Of a stretch of DNA of 42,591 nt, positions 15,831-24,219 are shown in pieces. The position numbers were made by a program, and so were the translations under genes. The DNA is from Legionellales bacterium (GTDB taxonomy: Bacteria; Pseudomonadota; Gammaproteobacteria; Berkiellales; Berkiellaceae). Below the pieces are notes generated by a model, which made no database searches, was not told where the DNA came from, and saw only the letters and a program-made list of their open reading frames with translations. How positions within the stretch are numbered: the stretch's first letter is position 1; the number at the start of each line of letters is the position of its first letter. The DNA is taken from assembly GCA_947475765.1 (NCBI GenBank), contig CANJMM010000013.1:1-42591 (forward strand), given 5' to 3'.

Positions 15831-15863
15831 ATTATAAGATTCATGGCGAATAGGAGAAGTTAA

Positions 15864-17288
15864 ATGACTGGTTTTATTGGGCGTGAATATGAACGATCAC
15901 AATTAGAACACCTTTTAACAAAAAAAACGGCCAGTTTGGTCGTTGTTTATGGCAGACGAAGAATTGGTAAAAGTCGTTTAATTGAGAATTTTGGTAAAAA
16001 TTTTAACCTAATGACATTTTCTGGTCTTTCCCCGAGAGAAGGGATTTCCAGACAAGATCAATTAAATGAATTTAGTCTCCAAATGAAGCATTATAACGCG
16101 CCTTATAAGCATTATACGGATTGGAGTGATGCATTTTATTCCTTGGCTGAAAAAACCAAAAAAGGCCAATGTGTTATTTTATTTGACGAAATAAGCTGGA
16201 TGGCAATGGAAGATCCAGACTTTTTAGGAAAACTTAAAATTGCTTGGGATTTATATTTTAATAAAAACCCTAAACTCATATTGGTTTTATGCGGCTCTGT
16301 TTCCGCCTGGATTCAAAAAAATATTATTTTAAGCACAGGGTTTCATGGCAGAATATCGCTCAAGCTCTTTTTAAGAGAAATGAAAGTAGAAGATTGCAAA
16401 TATTTTTGGGGCAATCATAAAAAAAATGTATCCAATCATGAGAAATTGAAGATTCTTGCAGTAACTGGAGGCATACCAAAGTACCTAGAAGAAATTAATC
16501 CAAGTGTACCTGCTGAAGACAATATTAGACGATTGGCTTTTTCTGAATCTGGGATTCTATTTAATGACTTTTCCCAAATATTCACTGACACGCTTCAGCG
16601 AAAAAGTGATACTTATAAAAAAGTTGTTACTTTACTCAAAAATGGCGCCCTTGAAACGACTGAGTTAATTAAATTGATCAATGTAAAAAGCGGAGGAGGA
16701 TTTACTTCATATCTAGATGAATTAGTGATCGCGGGTTTTATTTCAAAAAACTCTACCTGGCATATTAAAGATGGGAAAACTTCTTCGCTCAGTATGTACC
16801 GTTTAAGTGATAATTATTTAAGATTTTATTTAAAATATATTGAGCCTAATATAGAAAAAATTATCGCTGGGGGTTTTTCCAACAAGTCAATCTCTTCTCT
16901 TCCTGGCTTTGCTTCAATTATGTCTTTACAGGTTGAAAATCTTGTTTTATCAAATCGAGAAAAGATAAAAAAAATATTACAAATTCTACCAGAAGATATT
17001 ATTTGCGACAATCCCTTTTTTCAAAGAAAAACCAACCGTCAAGAAGGATGTCAAATTGATTATTTAATCCAAACTAGGCACGACAACCTCTATTTGTGCG
17101 AAATAAAATATACACGAAATCTAATAAGAAAAGACATTATTAATGAAGTAAATGAGAAAATTAAAAGATTAAAAGCACCAAAGAATTTTTCAATTCGCCC
17201 TATTCTTATCTATTCTGGACAATTGCATGATGAAGTAATAGATGCTGATTATTTCTCTCAGGTTATTGATTTAGAAGAATTATTTTAG
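15864..17288 (+). CDS. Archaeal-type ATPase with DUF234/PD-(D/E)XK-like C-terminus
   Basis: A 474-aa protein. The N-terminus has the FIGREYE motif and Walker A GRRRIGKS (about residues 31-38); Walker B is VILFDEISWM (about 108-117). A winged-helix region follows (about 255-320), and the C-terminus has DYLIQ...LYLCEIKYTRN, resembling the D...ExK nuclease-like core of DUF234. These ATPases are scattered among archaea and bacteria, often move horizontally, and have no agreed function. It is preceded by tandem repeats and a MITE-like element. The ribosome site GGAGAAG is good. It does not look like part of an operon; the AbiE pair is convergent 16 bp downstream. Confidence 0.85.
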   Translation: MTGFIGREYERSQLEHLLTKKTASLVVVYGRRRIGKSRLIENFGKNFNLMTFSGLSPREGISRQDQLNEFSLQMKHYNAPYKHYTDWSDAFYSLAEKTKKGQCVILFDEISWMAMEDPDFLGKLKIAWDLYFNKNPKLILVLCGSVSAWIQKNIILSTGFHGRISLKLFLREMKVEDCKYFWGNHKKNVSNHEKLKILAVTGGIPKYLEEINPSVPAEDNIRRLAFSESGILFNDFSQIFTDTLQRKSDTYKKVVTLLKNGALETTELIKLINVKSGGGFTSYLDELVIAGFISKNSTWHIKDGKTSSLSMYRLSDNYLRFYLKYIEPNIEKIIAGGFSNKSISSLPGFASIMSLQVENLVLSNREKIKKILQILPEDIICDNPFFQRKTNRQEGCQIDYLIQTRHDNLYLCEIKYTRNLIRKDIINEVNEKIKRLKAPKNFSIRPILIYSGQLHDEVIDADYFSQVIDLEELF

Positions 17289-17304
17289 TAGGGTGTCATT
17301 GGTC

Positions 17305-18174
17305 CTAGGCTAACAAGGTTTTGTGAAGCTGATTATCTAAATCTTCTATCAAATAAGTAATAAAGCCCCAAAAATCGTCTTTTTCTATGATTTGATTCAC
17401 TTGTTCTACAGACAAAAATCGGCGCATTTCTTTTTTGAATTCTAAAGCATTTTCTTTATTTTCTACTAATAAATTTTTTCGGTCATTAAATGTGCTTACA
17501 AAATTTTCTACTGTACAATTTCGATCCCGCAACTTATAAGGTATTAACTCAAATTTAGGTTTTAATCCTTGTTGATGAAGCCAAGCCATATCCCATAAAT
17601 CACGATTTTTCACGCGATTTGGTCGTAGTGCAAAGGCAAGCAATTTGTCTGCATAAATTTCTTCACGGCTTTCTGATTGAATAATAAGCCCTGTCGTACC
17701 CATATCAACACCATAAGGATTTAATAACAACATGGGGCGTTTTTCGTAGGAAGGTACAGCACAAATATCTATGTTAATACGTTGGGCCGGTAAATGCCTA
17801 TGCTCAGGCCTGGTTTCTATTTTAATTTTCCACGTATCTACATTTTTTTTATCTTTTATGGGTTCACTTACTTTCACTGAAAGCCCATATTTATCATTTA
17901 GATTTTTAATTAAGACTTCTCCCATGGCCGATAAGCTATCGCGCGTAAAGTCAGTGCCTCCCGTAAAATCCAGATCTTCACTTAATCGAACTCCACCATA
18001 ACAACTTCGTAAGCATGTGCCTCCTATAAAAGTAAGATTTGATAATAAATTATGACGACTTAATACTCTTAATATATCATGATGTAATAATTCTTTTTCA
18101 ACGACTATTCTTAAAGTCGACAAATTAGGCTGATTTTTTAACGCTTCAGAAACAAGTTGATCAAATAAATTCAT
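17305..18174 (-). CDS. AbiEii-family nucleotidyltransferase toxin
   Basis: A 289-aa protein from the ATG at 18174 (an open frame extends six codons further to 18192). It carries the nucleotidyltransferase motif GGTCLR followed by LSEDLDF (about residues 51-70) and further conserved segments (INIDI about 140, EEIYADKLLA, RNRVKNRDLWDMAWL-like DL-DL motif), typical of AbiEii/AbiGii. Such toxins add nucleotides to tRNA acceptor ends or otherwise block growth and act in phage defence as type IV toxin-antitoxin systems. The start lies inside the end of the antitoxin gene (14-bp overlap), so the pair is translationally coupled. Confidence 0.9.
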   Translation of the reverse strand: MNLFDQLVSEALKNQPNLSTLRIVVEKELLHHDILRVLSRHNLLSNLTFIGGTCLRSCYGGVRLSEDLDFTGGTDFTRDSLSAMGEVLIKNLNDKYGLSVKVSEPIKDKKNVDTWKIKIETRPEHRHLPAQRINIDICAVPSYEKRPMLLLNPYGVDMGTTGLIIQSESREEIYADKLLAFALRPNRVKNRDLWDMAWLHQQGLKPKFELIPYKLRDRNCTVENFVSTFNDRKNLLVENKENALEFKKEMRRFLSVEQVNQIIEKDDFWGFITYLIEDLDNQLHKTLLA

Positions 18175-18709
18175 TTGCCATATCCCAATCAATTAAATCC
18201 ATATTTCGATGTGTTACTTTCATATCTCTTAATGCCTGAGGTACAGAAGCACGCCATAATCTACAATTTGCATCATAAAACAAGTGTGCCATTATTTGAG
18301 CTGGCTTTTGAGTAGTATGAACAAATTCTATAGTTCCAAATTCTCCACAAGAAATGATATTGCTTCGACCAGATGACATAATTGAAACCCAATTCATTGG
18401 GATTTGAGAAATAACCGCTGCATCACTTAATACCGTCTCAAGGCTAATATAATTAAATTCATTCGCCCTTAAATGTGCTGCTGCATGAAACAATAGCAAC
18501 CCGCTTGGCGAGGCAGCAGGTTTAAACATATACAAGCCTCGACATACCCTAGTTAAATATCCAAGCCTTACAGCTCGGCTCAATAGGGTTTTAAATGCGA
18601 GATTAGACAATTTGGGGAATAGTGCTCTCATATCCTGCAATAAAAACAAATAATGTGCTGAATCTGCATTGTTCTCAAACCATCTAACTAAGTGTTTAAT
18701 CGATTGCAT
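18161..18709 (-). CDS. AbiEi-family antitoxin
   Basis: A 182-aa protein with an N-terminal winged-helix-type region (MRALFPKLSNLAFKTLLSRAVRLGYLTRVCRGLYMF, about residues 27-62) and an AbiEi C-terminal domain. In characterised pairs AbiEi binds DNA through the winged helix and represses its own promoter, while the C-terminal domain neutralises the toxin. The gene is upstream of and overlapping the toxin. A near-perfect 17-bp-arm palindrome begins 11 bp before its start codon. The ribosome site is GATAGG, just between operator and ATG. Confidence 0.87.
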   Translation of the reverse strand: MQSIKHLVRWFENNADSAHYLFLLQDMRALFPKLSNLAFKTLLSRAVRLGYLTRVCRGLYMFKPAASPSGLLLFHAAAHLRANEFNYISLETVLSDAAVISQIPMNWVSIMSSGRSNIISCGEFGTIEFVHTTQKPAQIMAHLFYDANCRLWRASVPQALRDMKVTHRNMDLIDWDMANEFI

Positions 18710-18719
18710 AAGCCTATCA

Positions 18720-18758
18720 CTCTACAGTAAGTTACATTAAGTGTAACCTACTGTAGAG
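18720..18758. promoter_or_regulatory. Palindromic operator of the AbiE pair
   Basis: The arms are CTCTACAGTAAGTTACA (18720-18736) and the complement of TGTAACCTACTGTAGAG (18742-18758), with one mismatch and a 5-nt loop. It sits immediately before the antitoxin gene. AbiEi antitoxins are known to autorepress through inverted repeats, so this is the likely binding site. A hairpin in the leader RNA is the alternative. Confidence 0.75.
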
Positions 18759-18883
18759 TATGTGGCAAAATTAACCCCTATATACACCTAACCTATCACC
18801 AAACTCATATTGAATTTTTCTCAAGCAACTGTTTGCCTATGCCGATAGATAACGGTGAATAGCCGTACTTTTTAGGTAAAAAA

Positions 18884-19759
18884 ATGTCAACACATCAAGA
18901 TAATCCACATACCCCAAATTACTATGCCGCAAGCAATGGTAAATCGCACGATCCTCTTGAAAAATATCTAAAAGAAGTACGGGCAACCCCTCTTTTGACC
19001 AAAGAACAAGAATTTGAATATGGGAAATTAACCCAATCTGGTAATTCTCTGGGGCGCCAAAAGATGATTGAGGGCAACTTAAGATTAGTGGTAAAAATTG
19101 CCAGGCGGTATATTAAAAGCGGTTTATCTTTATCTGATCTGATTGAAGAAGGCAATTTAGGCTTAATTCGAGCGGTTGAAAAATTTGATCCAGATAGAGG
19201 CTTTAGGTTTTCCACCTATGGCGCTTGGTGGATTCAACAAACCATAGAACGGGGCATCATGAACCAAGCACGCACGGTAAGATTACCCGTTCATATCATG
19301 AAACAAGTAAACCGTTATTTACGCAATAACCGAGGTTTAACCCCCGAAAATAACGAAGCAGTCATCGCCCCCAATAAACAATCTATGGAAGAAATTGAAA
19401 AAATTATCCTGTTAAATGAAAAAATATTGTCTATTGATGCGCCTATCTCAGGGGAATTTGACAAGCCTATTTTAGATACCTTACAAGATTTACAAACAGA
19501 AGAACCTTATTCTGCTTTTTTAAGTCAAGATATTAAAAAACATCTCAAAACTTGGCTTCACAGACTCTCCCAAAAACAACGGGATGTGATTATTAGACGA
19601 TATGGCCTTATGGGGCATGAATGCATGACCCTAGATCAAACTGGGCAAGATATTGGCTTAACAAGAGAGCGCGTACGCCAAATTCAAACAGAAAGCCTAC
19701 GCACCCTAAAGAAAATTATTATACAATCTGGACAAGGGTCGGATCATTTATTAGATTAA
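18884..19759 (+). CDS. rpoS: RpoS-like sigma-70 family sigma factor
   Basis: A 291-aa group 2 sigma factor that redirects RNA polymerase, in Legionellales at the switch between growth and transmissive/stationary forms. Region 1.2 is [16 protein letters not shown]; region 2 is [12 protein letters not shown]...[19 protein letters not shown]...[22 protein letters not shown]; region 4 ends with the [18 protein letters not shown] helix-turn-helix. The short N-terminus and sequence details are closest to RpoS. An ATGTC start follows an AGG ribosome site. Substitutions such as G for the usual T/A in FSTYGAWW make it somewhat divergent. Without neighbours such as nlpD, RpoS is the best but not the only assignment. 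Confidence 0.8.
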   Translation: MSTHQDNPHTPNYYAASNGKSHDPLEKYLKEVRATPLLTKEQEFEYGKLTQSGNSLGRQKMIEGNLRLVVKIARRYIKSGLSLSDLIEEGNLGLIRAVEKFDPDRGFRFSTYGAWWIQQTIERGIMNQARTVRLPVHIMKQVNRYLRNNRGLTPENNEAVIAPNKQSMEEIEKIILLNEKILSIDAPISGEFDKPILDTLQDLQTEEPYSAFLSQDIKKHLKTWLHRLSQKQRDVIIRRYGLMGHECMTLDQTGQDIGLTRERVRQIQTESLRTLKKIIIQSGQGSDHLLD

Positions 19760-19771
19760 AATTAAATTAGC

Positions 19772-20044
19772 TTAAATTTGAAATCTTGTATTAAGATACT
19801 TTTGTAAATATAACGCTTCTGGATTAACTTTTTGCAGTTCTTTAGGTGACAAAGCAAAATGATTTTCACAGGCTTTTACCCACGTGGCTGCTTGAATATT
19901 GCTAAACAGTGCTGCTACACGTTCAACTTCATATAATCTATTTCTTTCTAATAAATCGTTAGCCGTTGTTTTTAACAAGCTGCGTAACACAGAAAGCAGT
20001 TCATCTTGAGTTAGCAGGCTCATTTTATCAGGTAATGTTGGCAT
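19772..20044 (-). CDS. Small hypothetical protein
   Basis: A 90-aa predicted soluble, mostly helical protein. I recognise no family. It has Leu-rich N-terminal helices (LTQDELLSVLRSLLKTTANDLLERN) and a basic C-terminus, with no signal peptide or membrane segment. It is convergent with the sigma-factor gene (12 bp apart) and divergent from rmuC. The amino-acid composition is ordinary, which supports a real gene, but there is no clear ribosome site. Confidence 0.5.
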   Translation of the reverse strand: MPTLPDKMSLLTQDELLSVLRSLLKTTANDLLERNRLYEVERVAALFSNIQAATWVKACENHFALSPKELQKVNPEALYLQKYLNTRFQI

Positions 20045-20225
20045 ACATAAGTCACTTGTATTAAATTGTTAAGTAATTAACACATTCTATCAAACTCACC
20101 CAACTAGTCAACTATAAATATGCCTATTCTTTTTTATTAATTTGCGATTTAGCGCGTGTTATATTATGGCTGTCCTATTAATTTTCTATTAATTTTCTCA
20201 TTTTTTGCTAAAGGGAATGCAATTT

Positions 20226-21380
20226 ATGTCTATGCTGCTTATATTATTATCTAGCATAATTACTTTTTTACTAGGTTTTTCTTTTTTATACAATCAACTA
20301 ACAAAATATTTAAGCAGGCATATAGCCGAACAATTTAATCAACTTAGCCAACAACAATTACAGACTAATGTACAAAATTTAACCAGTCTACAAGCTTTTT
20401 TTAGCCATAATACAGCCGATCTTGATAGGCAATTACATGATGCATTAACCCGGCACAATGACACCCTAAATAAACAATTTGATAAACTTAGCATACTCTT
20501 AGATAAACGCTTAGAAAGCAGTTTAGATCGCACCAATGACACTTTTACCAATATTATCAAACGATTAACCATTATTGATGAAGCCCAAAAGAAAATTTCT
20601 GATTTATCTACTTCCGTTTTAAGTTTACAAGATATTTTAAACGATAAGCGTGCAAGAGGGGCCTTTGGAGAATTTCAACTTGCACAATTAATCAGCAACT
20701 TATTGCCACCATCCGTATATAAACTACAAGCCGTATTACCCAACCAAACACGCGTAGATTGTTTATTATATTTACCCGAACCTAATGGTCATCTTGCTAT
20801 TGATGCTAAGTTTCCACTTGAAAATTACAAAAGCATGATCAATCCAAATTTATCTCCCCCTGAAAAACAAGCTGCCTTGTTAAAATTTAAGCAAGATATT
20901 AAAAAGCATATTACAGATATTAGCAGCAAATATATTTTGCCTGGCATTACCTGTGACAGCGCTTTAATGTTTATTCCTGCCGAATCGGTTTTTGCTGAAA
21001 TTCATGCCTATCATGAAGAGTTAGTGCAATTTGCTTTTGAAAAGCGGGTATGGTTAACCTCCCCTACTACCCTTATGGCCATTCTCACCACCGCCAATAG
21101 TGTGATAAAAGATCAAAAAACCAGACAACAGGTACACTTAATTCAAGATCATTTACGTTTATTATCTAAAGACTTTGAACGCTTTGCTAAACGCATGGAA
21201 GAATTAACCAAACATATTCAACAAGCCCAAAAAGATGCCGAAGAAGTGAATGTTTCTGCTAAAAAAATAACCAGTCGTTTTATTAAAATTGACAACGTCG
21301 AGCTAGATAGCGCCCTAGAAAAATCGCTCAGTCCCTCTTCATCTCTCTCTTCGTCTCCCTCGTCTTCTGTTGTGTTATAA
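20226..21380 (+). CDS. rmuC: RmuC family DNA recombination/stability protein
   Basis: A 384-aa protein from ATG 20226, which has AAAGGG 10 nt upstream; the open frame begins at a TTG at 20205. An N-terminal membrane helix (about 3-22) is followed by a long coiled coil (about 35-150) and the RmuC domain with RGAFGEFQLAQLI, RVDCLLYLP and AIDAKFPLENY. This domain has a PD-(D/E)XK nuclease-like core and RmuC limits recombination at inverted repeats. Its presence may matter in a genome with such repeats. The C-terminus is a Ser-Pro low-complexity tail. Confidence 0.9.
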   Translation: MSMLLILLSSIITFLLGFSFLYNQLTKYLSRHIAEQFNQLSQQQLQTNVQNLTSLQAFFSHNTADLDRQLHDALTRHNDTLNKQFDKLSILLDKRLESSLDRTNDTFTNIIKRLTIIDEAQKKISDLSTSVLSLQDILNDKRARGAFGEFQLAQLISNLLPPSVYKLQAVLPNQTRVDCLLYLPEPNGHLAIDAKFPLENYKSMINPNLSPPEKQAALLKFKQDIKKHITDISSKYILPGITCDSALMFIPAESVFAEIHAYHEELVQFAFEKRVWLTSPTTLMAILTTANSVIKDQKTRQQVHLIQDHLRLLSKDFERFAKRMEELTKHIQQAQKDAEEVNVSAKKITSRFIKIDNVELDSALEKSLSPSSSLSSSPSSSVVL

Positions 21381-21390
21381 ATTTAGCTAG

Positions 21391-21437
21391 CGATCTCTTT
21401 ATAAGTAAACTAAATTAGTTATATATAGGAGAGATCG
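21391..21437 (+). promoter_or_regulatory. Leader hairpin that covers the ribosome site of the YiiX-like gene
   Basis: CGATCTCT (21391-21398) pairs exactly with AGAGATCG (21430-21437), which contains most of the Shine-Dalgarno sequence AGGAGAG in front of the ATG at 21442. The loop contains its own small palindrome AACTAA-A-TTAGTT. If transcription starts upstream of 21391, the leader could mask the ribosome site, in the manner of a thermosensor or other switch. Function is inference. Confidence 0.5.
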
Positions 21438-21441
21438 GTTT

Positions 21442-22461
21442 ATGTTAGAGTTTATTAAAACGCTGTTGATTAACTGGGTAACCCACGAAGGCCCCCCTGA
21501 TGATTTCCCCCTCTGTGATTTTGAGCGTATTCGATATGAAGTAAGGCCCTGCGATGTCTTGCTTATAGAAGGCCGTAGCCGAGTCAGTGAGGTTATTCAG
21601 CACATCACCCATAGTCCATGGTCTCATGCCGGCATCTACATTGGGAGATTGCATGATATCGATAATGTTCGCCTAAGAAATCGCTTAAGTGATTTTTTTA
21701 AAGGTGAACCCAATGAACAGCTTATTATTGAAGGTTATGTTGGCAAAGGTACTGTGGTTAACCCCATGTCTGAGTATGTTAACGAGCACATTCGGATTTG
21801 TCGTCCTAGAGGCCTATCCAGGCTGGATGCCCAACAGGTAATTGAATTTTCTATTCAGCAATTAGGTAAAGATTATGATGTTAGGCAAATTTGGGATTTA
21901 ATGCGATATTTATTTCCCTGGATGATACTGCCCAAACGTTGGCGTTCGACTATATTTGAATATACTGCCGGGGAAACCACACGAACTATTTGTTCGACAA
22001 TGATTGCACAAGCTTTTGTGACGGTTAATTTTCCTATCTTGCCTTTAGTAAAACACCATGAAGAAACGGGAATAGAGCTTATTAGCCGAAACCCCCGATT
22101 ATTTACGCCTAAAGATTTTGATTACTCGCCTTACTTTGATATTATTAAATATCCTTTTGTGGCATTTGCGGATCATGCTGCCTATCATGATTTACCTTGG
22201 AATAAACAAGGCTTAGTGCATAATGACAAAGAAGGCATATATAATCCTAATTTAGAAAAAGAAAAAGAAAAAGAAAAAGAAAAAGAAGCGTTAACTCAAG
22301 ATTCTGCTTTACCCAAAAAGAAAAAAAAGAAAAAAAATATTTTTAATTTTATGCAATCAGAGTCTTTAAAAGAAAATCTGAGTGAAAACCTCACAGAAGA
22401 TCCAAAAGAAAACCCAAAAGAAGATAGCAAAAAAAATGGCAACCACTCAGGTCTAGTATAA
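21442..22461 (+). CDS. YiiX-like permuted NlpC/P60 (papain-fold) hydrolase
   Basis: A 339-aa cytosolic-looking protein. The putative catalytic residues fit the permuted papain fold of YiiX/YebB: H62 in SPWSHAGIYIG, E98 in LIIEGYVGKG, and C184 in TRTICSTMIAQAF. Members act on amide or ester bonds in peptidoglycan or lipids; the substrate here cannot be read. The C-terminal 80 residues are charged low complexity, including five GAAAAA units (22255-22284, Glu-Lys repeats) and a Lys run, which is unusual for the family. No signal peptide. The gene ends at a strong terminator. Confidence 0.82.
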   Translation: MLEFIKTLLINWVTHEGPPDDFPLCDFERIRYEVRPCDVLLIEGRSRVSEVIQHITHSPWSHAGIYIGRLHDIDNVRLRNRLSDFFKGEPNEQLIIEGYVGKGTVVNPMSEYVNEHIRICRPRGLSRLDAQQVIEFSIQQLGKDYDVRQIWDLMRYLFPWMILPKRWRSTIFEYTAGETTRTICSTMIAQAFVTVNFPILPLVKHHEETGIELISRNPRLFTPKDFDYSPYFDIIKYPFVAFADHAAYHDLPWNKQGLVHNDKEGIYNPNLEKEKEKEKEKEALTQDSALPKKKKKKKNIFNFMQSESLKENLSENLTEDPKENPKEDSKKNGNHSGLV

Positions 22462-22487
22462 AAAAGGCGGAATAAACCGCCTTTTTT
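22460..22487. terminator. Bidirectional intrinsic terminator
   Basis: AAAAAAGGCGG and CCGCCTTTTTTA form a stem with an AATAAA loop. T tracts occur on both strands, so it ends both the YiiX-like gene and the convergent 520-aa gene. Confidence 0.9.
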
Positions 22488-22510
22488 ATTTTTATCTTTT
22501 ATTTTTCTCT

Positions 22511-24073
22511 TTAATTTTTATAACTGCTCACTTCTCTTGTTAAACCTAAATTACCAAGGGAAGGCATCTCATTTTCGCTATCTACGTCATCTAAGCAATC
22601 TTTTTGCTCAGCATCTGATAGTTTACGTTTTTGATGATAGCTTTGGAGTTGACTCTTAAGCACATAAAGTGGCGCAAATGGGGCATAAAACGAATCGTCC
22701 ATATCGTCCATATCGTCCATATCGTATAATTCTACTTCTGCATTTGCTTCAAGACTGGTTTGAAGATAAAGATTAAGATGCCTATCATAAAATTCTTCAA
22801 TAAAGTTAGGGTTATGAGGCGCCCTAAACATATGAACAGTCGAGTTTTTTGATTTCAGCGGTTCATCTTTTGTATAACCATATTCACGATCAAAATCTAA
22901 TTCAAATGGCGTACGTTCAAATTCTTCAGGACAACACAAAGCCGCAATCAACCCTGTATCTGCATGGACCACTTGAGAGGCTAATCCTGCTGCTTGAATA
23001 TTGCCACATTTTTTTATTTTACGCTCGATTTTTCCAGCTATATCTTTTTGTTCTTTAGGAAACTGTTTAAGCTGTTCAAAAACTGAGGTTCTTATCTCGA
23101 GATAGCGCGCATTGGTTTGCGCATCCCAAACTTTGCTTTGTGGATTACGTAGGATGTCATACAATTCTAAACAAGTTTCTTCTTTTGCAAGATTATATTT
23201 AAGCATCAGATCTCGTACCACTTCAGGATCATTTTCTAGTTGGCATTCATTCCAATAAAGAAATAATTTTTTCAAGGCTTTTAAATAAATATCGCTTGAT
23301 CCTTGAATTTTTTCTATCACACTCAAAGGAACATTGAGCGGAAATTGTTTTTCTATCATTTCTAGCTTAAATGCTAAGCCTTGTGCCGTTGCTTTATCTT
23401 TAGCCTTTTTTACTTCTATGGCATTAGGGGTTTCAGATGAAAAAAATCTTTCGTATAAAGCCGTTTTTTTGGCTAATACCGTTAATGCTTTTATTTGTTC
23501 TTGAACTGCCCATTTTTCTTCTTTAATTTTTGATTTTTCAAATATCGCTCTAAAATTAAAAGAGCCATAAAAGGCAATTTCAGTCTTTTCTATTAATTCA
23601 GGTGCTTTCTTTGCAATTTCTAATAAAGTTTCTGCGGGTTTTAACTGAATAATAGCTGGGGCATCGTAAAGGCTAATAAAATCTGTCAGAGCTGCTTCAG
23701 CCAAAGGTATGTGATGAGATTGCTTCACTTGTTCAATCTCACGATGTAAATCTTGTAAAGTGTAAGACGCATTCAGTAATTCATGGCCATCTTTTAAAAA
23801 AGGCTTATCTGAATCATTTGCTTTAGCAATAATGATATTTGCCTCAGCAGGAACAAGGCCAGATTCTTTCCACATGGCGATGTAATGATTCATCCGAACA
23901 ACTTTTGTTGCTGCATCTCCCTTACCTACTACAAATAATTTAATAGGATAATTTCCGGTTAAATCATAAGTCGCCTTTGCTTCATTTAATAAGGGAACTA
24001 AACTAATGCAATCGTCTGATTCTAGATCGGTTCCAATTGCCACTGTAGGACGATGTGTAAAATAATTCGACAT
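22511..24073 (-). CDS. Protein of unknown function with nucleoside-hydrolase-like motifs
   Basis: A 520-aa protein, not recognised as a named family. The N-terminus (VAIGTDLESDDCISLVPLL, about 11-29) resembles the calcium-binding DxDxxxDD loop of inosine-uridine nucleoside hydrolases. The segment IQLKPAETLLEIAKKAPELI (about 139-158), followed by a FYGSFNFRAIF strand, resembles the GPLTNLA...MGG region. ADTGLIAALCCPEEF near residue 395 resembles the DPLAAA motif. The middle is a long helical insertion. The C-terminus has an Asp-Met-Asp repeat from a 9-bp tandem unit (22694-22720) and a basic stretch (QKRKLSD). There is no signal peptide. It could be an effector that hydrolyses or binds nucleosides; this is inference. 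Confidence 0.75.
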   Translation of the reverse strand: MSNYFTHRPTVAIGTDLESDDCISLVPLLNEAKATYDLTGNYPIKLFVVGKGDAATKVVRMNHYIAMWKESGLVPAEANIIIAKANDSDKPFLKDGHELLNASYTLQDLHREIEQVKQSHHIPLAEAALTDFISLYDAPAIIQLKPAETLLEIAKKAPELIEKTEIAFYGSFNFRAIFEKSKIKEEKWAVQEQIKALTVLAKKTALYERFFSSETPNAIEVKKAKDKATAQGLAFKLEMIEKQFPLNVPLSVIEKIQGSSDIYLKALKKLFLYWNECQLENDPEVVRDLMLKYNLAKEETCLELYDILRNPQSKVWDAQTNARYLEIRTSVFEQLKQFPKEQKDIAGKIERKIKKCGNIQAAGLASQVVHADTGLIAALCCPEEFERTPFELDFDREYGYTKDEPLKSKNSTVHMFRAPHNPNFIEEFYDRHLNLYLQTSLEANAEVELYDMDDMDDMDDSFYAPFAPLYVLKSQLQSYHQKRKLSDAEQKDCLDDVDSENEMPSLGNLGLTREVSSYKN

Positions 24074-24219
24074 GTTTTTATAACCTTATATTATCATTAT
24101 TTTTATTTTTATCATTGCCTCAATTTTTAGGCAATTAGACAATCTTAACATAACATAACATAATATAAAAAATAAACATGCCCTTAGTTTACTCACAACA
24201 AACCAACCAGGTAAGCCAT

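Larger units (their letters stand above)
15173..15863. other. 691-bp gene-free region containing two repeat structures
   Basis: No convincing coding sequence is present. The region holds the 325-bp element with 56-bp inverted ends (15397-15721) and the 32-bp tandem repeat (15759-15830). The rest (15173-15396) shows no recognisable feature other than possible promoter sequence for the ankyrin gene. Confidence 0.7.

Noticed and set aside
15641..15844. 67-aa minus-strand frame over the repeats upstream of the DUF234 ATPase
   Set aside because: It consists of one arm of the inverted repeat and the tandem repeat; no family resemblance and no ribosome site.
18922..19215. 97-aa minus-strand frame inside rpoS
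   Set aside because: Opposite strand of conserved sigma-factor regions 1 and 2; no support as a gene.
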